Below, piece after piece: positions 60,861 to 64,000 of a stretch of DNA of 64,000 nt; the first letter of the stretch is position 1, and every line of letters begins with the position of its first letter. The DNA lies in NCBI RefSeq assembly GCF_900129425.1, contig NZ_LT670817.1, positions 1,860,001-1,924,000 of the forward strand. The letters run 5' to 3'. The notes beneath the pieces are model-generated. The model was not told where the DNA came from. It did not search any database and was given only the letters and a program-made list of their open reading frames with translations. This DNA is from Bradyrhizobium erythrophlei. GTDB taxonomy: Bacteria; Pseudomonadota; Alphaproteobacteria; Rhizobiales; Xanthobacteraceae. The position numbers and the translations under genes are program-made.

Positions 60861-63198
60861 TTTCAAACAGTCGCTTGCTCAGGATGGCATGCACGCCCCA
60901 ATTGCCATCCACCACCTGCGTCACGCCAAAGTCGACCGCGGCCGACATCAGCGCGATCGCCTCGTCCTCGCTCAGCCCTTTGATGTTCATCAGGAAGCGG
61001 CGCATCTTCCGGAACGCGTCCTTCATCGCCAGATCGAGCGACGACGTCGCGTAGACCTCGCTCTGGCCCTTGGCGCCGAACTCGGCGAGATAGTTCGGGT
61101 GGCTGAAGCCAGTCAAGACCCAGTCGGTCTCGGTCTCGATCAGCGGATAGGTCAGATCGGCGAAGACCTGGCCGGCCAGATCCGCTTTCTTGTGAAGAAT
61201 GAGCTGGAATGTTCCGGTCATCGAACATTCGATCGCGGTGCCCCCCAATTCGCCGTCGCCCTGGGTCGCATGGGGATCTCCCACCGACAATAACGCGCCC
61301 GGCACCGAAACCGGCAGATAGACCGCCGACCCCTTGCCGAGCCGCCAATTATCGAGATTGCCGCCGAAATAGGACGGCGGAATCGAGTCGACGAAATCCA
61401 CCTCGCGGGGCGCAACTGCGACCACGCCGAAATGCGGGCGCAGCGGGATGCGAATGCCGTCCAGCACGTTGTGCCTTCGTCTGACGGAGCCTGGCACGAC
61501 CGGGACGCCGGGATAATCATAGGTGGCGTGCACAACGCCGAACGGATCGGCCTGCGGCTGCCAGCGATAGGAATACAGCGCGCGCGCGTAAGGTGTCTCT
61601 TCGAGATCGCCTTCGCGCCTCGCGAAGTGGATCTCGTAGATCGTCACCGCCTCGCGCGGCTTCGGCTCGGCAAGCAACTCGTTGTAGTGATACCCCCACC
61701 ATGCCGCGACGCTGGAGCCGAACACCTGGCCTTCGAAATCGGGGTTTCGGCTTGCACGCGGCACGATGTCGAGGATACGGACCTCGAGCACGTCGCCGGG
61801 CTGGGCGTCCTTCACCGCCACCGGGCCGGTGCAGATGTGAACGCCGAACCCTTCACCGGCACCGCGGCCGTAGACCGATGCATCCATCGGTCCGGCACCG
61901 CGCCGATCGACATTCTTCGCGGTTGGGGTCCAGTGGAACACGCTTTCGGCGCCAGCGTCGCCCGCGATCATCCGCTCCGGGTCGTCCGATGCATGCTGGG
62001 TCAGGGTCTCGATCGTGATGGTGTCGCCCGAATTGATCTCGACCTGCGGCGCCAGCGACCTCGAGAAATATCCCCAATGCACGCGCGCCGCCTGCACCGA
62101 TAGGTGATGGTGATGCTGCTTGCCTTCGGCGCTCCCGCAAACGATATCGGCTGGTGAGGGTTCGGTGTTCCTTGCCGCGCTCGCCAGGGGATGATGGCTG
62201 CGCAGCTGCGCCAGCGCCTGCTGCGGCCAGCCGCGCTGGCCGGCCGCGGAGGAGGAGGCGGTGAAGCGTTCGAGTTCCTGCTGGCGAAATTCGCGCGGCG
62301 AGAGTCCGAAGCGATGGCGGAACGTCCGGCTGAAATGCGCTGAATCATTGAAGCCGTTGCGATAGGCAATTTCCGAGATCGAATGGTGCGCCTCGGCCGG
62401 GTTCGACAATTCCGCCGACGTCCGCTGCAGCCGCCGCTCGCGCAAATAATGCGTAAAACTGCTGCCGGAGCCTTCAAAAATCTTTTGTAAGTAACGCTCG
62501 GATATTCCTTCGCTCTCCGCCACCCGCGCCGGGGTGAGATCGGGATCGTCAAGCTTGCGTTCAATGGTTTGGCAAAGCCGGTGAAGGATCGCCGCCTGCG
62601 TTGCCGTGCAGCCTGCATCCGTCGTCGGCGCGACGAATGTCGGCAAGAGATCGGCGAGGCTTTGTGCGACAGCGGCCCATTCGATATCGGAAAGCGTCTC
62701 GAGATTTCGCGCCGCCGTCTCCAGCGTGCGCGAAAACACCTCGGTGAATCCGCCAGGCGCCAGCACCCGGACCTCGTCGAATACGGGCTTGCCGATCTTG
62801 CGGCCATGAAACGCATCCGACGTCACCGACAAAACCAGGGCGCGCATGTCGCGCTGGAAGGCCACGCTCCAGTCGCCCTTTCGCGGCAGCAACAGCAGGT
62901 GCCCGATAGAGACGATCTGATGGCCCGAGGCAGTCCTGAGCGTGACGCCGTCCTCGATCGGTAACAGCACGATCGGCATGTCGTCTGCGAGACGTGACAC
63001 CGGCGAAACGGCCTGGGGTCCGGCCGCCAGCCGGGCCAGCACCACGCCCTCGGCAGTACGACGCGATGCCGTCGCATGCCCGGTGTGAACGGCCGAACCC
63101 GCCGATGGCTCAAGACCGACCGCACTCAGGACGTCCCGCCACGCCTCGAGCCGGTCGTGCTCGGAGTAGGACTCGCTGGTGAACGGGCGGAAGCTCAT
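60844..63198 (-). CDS. Fusion: AraC-family regulator joined to acetamidase/formamidase
   Basis: A 784-residue single open frame. Residues 1-200 are an AraC-binding-like effector domain (FRPFTSESYSEHDRLEAWRDV at the start), and 205-305 an AraC/XylS double helix-turn-helix with YLQKIFEGSG and RNGFNDSAHFSRTFRHRFGLSPREF. Residues 306-360 are a Pro/Ala/Ser-rich linker, and 361-784 a complete FmdA/AmdA amidase (QHHHHLSVQAARVHWGYF, INSGDTITIETL, SVGDPHATQGDGELGGTAIE). Both parts normally occur as separate proteins. ATG 63198 is chosen as the AraC N-terminus; longer upstream reading is unsupported. No stop, frameshift or internal start signal is obvious at the junction. The protein may sense an amide and regulate while hydrolysing it. 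Confidence 0.87.
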   Translation of the reverse strand: MSFRPFTSESYSEHDRLEAWRDVLSAVGLEPSAGSAVHTGHATASRRTAEGVVLARLAAGPQAVSPVSRLADDMPIVLLPIEDGVTLRTASGHQIVSIGHLLLLPRKGDWSVAFQRDMRALVLSVTSDAFHGRKIGKPVFDEVRVLAPGGFTEVFSRTLETAARNLETLSDIEWAAVAQSLADLLPTFVAPTTDAGCTATQAAILHRLCQTIERKLDDPDLTPARVAESEGISERYLQKIFEGSGSSFTHYLRERRLQRTSAELSNPAEAHHSISEIAYRNGFNDSAHFSRTFRHRFGLSPREFRQQELERFTASSSAAGQRGWPQQALAQLRSHHPLASAARNTEPSPADIVCGSAEGKQHHHHLSVQAARVHWGYFSRSLAPQVEINSGDTITIETLTQHASDDPERMIAGDAGAESVFHWTPTAKNVDRRGAGPMDASVYGRGAGEGFGVHICTGPVAVKDAQPGDVLEVRILDIVPRASRNPDFEGQVFGSSVAAWWGYHYNELLAEPKPREAVTIYEIHFARREGDLEETPYARALYSYRWQPQADPFGVVHATYDYPGVPVVPGSVRRRHNVLDGIRIPLRPHFGVVAVAPREVDFVDSIPPSYFGGNLDNWRLGKGSAVYLPVSVPGALLSVGDPHATQGDGELGGTAIECSMTGTFQLILHKKADLAGQVFADLTYPLIETETDWVLTGFSHPNYLAEFGAKGQSEVYATSSLDLAMKDAFRKMRRFLMNIKGLSEDEAIALMSAAVDFGVTQVVDGNWGVHAILSKRLFENVPRS

Positions 63199-63352
63199 AC
63201 GTCGATCCCAAACGCGGGAATCAAAGCAACCTCCGTGCCAGACGCGCGGCGCGAGCCGCCCCGGCGGCCACCGGATATAATCCCCGGATATCCCTGGGGA
63301 ATCTGCAACCCCTGATCTTGTTCCCATGTTCCGGGGGCCATTCCTCAAGTTG

Positions 63353-64000
63353 TCAGTCGCACCTGAAAACGTTCTTCCGGATCGTGCCATGGACGCCCCA
63401 ATTGGCGTCGACCACCTGGGTCACGCCGAAATCGGCACCCACCGACATCAGCGAAATCGCCTCATCCTCGCTCAGGCCATGCACCGTCATCAGGAACCGC
63501 CGGAGCTTGCGGAACGCGTCGCGCATGGCGCGGTCGAGACTCGAATGATTGGCGATTTCGGTCTGCGCATCGGCTCCGAGCTCGGCGAGATAATTCGGAT
63601 AGGTAAAACCGTACATCGACCAGGCGTGGTCGGTCTCCAGCATCGGATGGGTAAGCCCCTCCAGCGCGGTGCCGGCGAGATCGCCGTGCTTGTGCAGGAT
63701 GAACTCGAAGTCGCCGGTCAGGGAGGTCTCGATGGCGGTGCCGCCCAGTTCGCTGTCGCCCTGGGCCGCGTGCGGGTCTCCCACCGAGAAAAAAGCACCG
63801 GGTACCGCGACCGGATAATACATCCGCGCCCCCTTGCCGATCCGCCAGTCGTCGATATTGCCGCCGGTATAGCTCGGCGGAATCGAACTGACGAAATCCG
63901 ATTCCGATGGCGCCAGCCCCATGGTGCCGAAGTGAAGCCGCGCCGGCACCCTCACATGGCCAAGGATATTCTCGCGCTTGCGGATGGTCGCGTGATCGAC
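63353..64000 (-). CDS. Acetamidase/formamidase, C-terminal part (5' end beyond the window)
   Basis: The last 215 residues of a second FmdA/AmdA amidase; the frame stays open to the window edge (first complete residues VDHATIRKRENILGHV). It aligns throughout with the amidase half of the fusion gene (GGN-x-D-x-WR, SVGDPHA-x-QGD-x-ELGGTAIE, DFGVTQVVD-x-NWGVH), so the two are tandem paralogs. The two genes are separated by 154 nt and are co-oriented. It hydrolyses short-chain amides such as formamide or acetamide to ammonia and acid. Confidence 0.9.
   Translation of the reverse strand, partial: VDHATIRKRENILGHVRVPARLHFGTMGLAPSESDFVSSIPPSYTGGNIDDWRIGKGARMYYPVAVPGAFFSVGDPHAAQGDSELGGTAIETSLTGDFEFILHKHGDLAGTALEGLTHPMLETDHAWSMYGFTYPNYLAELGADAQTEIANHSSLDRAMRDAFRKLRRFLMTVHGLSEDEAISLMSVGADFGVTQVVDANWGVHGTIRKNVFRCD

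Overview
The window reads like chromosomal DNA of a high-GC alphaproteobacterium of the Bradyrhizobium / Rhodopseudomonas (Nitrobacteraceae) type. This is judged from codon use, the FixJ-type regulator, the PrkA-DUF444-SpoVR triad, the cyanide-insensitive bd oxidase and the many two-component proteins; no 16S or other marker gene is present, so the genus is inferred. No rRNA, tRNA, CRISPR array, intact insertion sequence or phage module was recognised.

1-7770: a catabolic locus. After the 3' end of a NitT/TauT-type ABC ATPase come a CoA-transferase, a TetR regulator, an Old-Yellow-Enzyme-like reductase, a 3-hydroxyisobutyrate-dehydrogenase-like enzyme and an enoyl-CoA hydratase (+ strand). 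A 2-keto-4-pentenoate-hydratase-like enzyme and an AroE-like dehydrogenase face them on the - strand. Both outer promoters carry the same TAACTA-N2-TA(G/C)TTA palindrome next to the -10 box, which marks the two arms as one TetR-controlled regulon for an unidentified, probably cyclic or unsaturated, carboxylic acid.

8236-29843: a Wzx/Wzy-dependent exopolysaccharide cluster. The - strand carries outer-membrane export protein, beta-barrel, Wzc/ExoP tyrosine autokinase, polymerase, three GT4-like transferases, a WecG/GumM-type transferase, flippase, acyltransferase, methyltransferases and a Tat-exported GH10 glycanase. The + strand carries the initiating ExoY-type sugar transferase, ManC and an FkbM methyltransferase. 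The gene set resembles xanthan/acetan clusters.

30751-35526: prkA, DUF444 (YeaH/YhbH) and spoVR, a stress-associated kinase triad. 35773-39663: small secreted, cysteine-rich and zinc-ribbon-like proteins plus an orphan winged-helix regulator without a receiver domain.

40799-49773: a multi-PAS histidine kinase, a FixJ-type regulator, a single-domain receiver, the cioAB (cyanide-insensitive cytochrome bd) operon, a glycine-rich secreted protein and an fdhD whose 5' end is interrupted by an in-frame amber codon.

49831-64000: a 1957-residue Ser/Thr-kinase-like / AAA / GAF / PAS / histidine-kinase protein whose C-terminal third is paralogous to the kinase at 40799; a di-heme cytochrome; a CLC chloride channel; RidA; and two tandem acetamidase/formamidase genes, one fused in frame behind a complete AraC-family regulator. 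That fusion is the most unusual single gene in the window.
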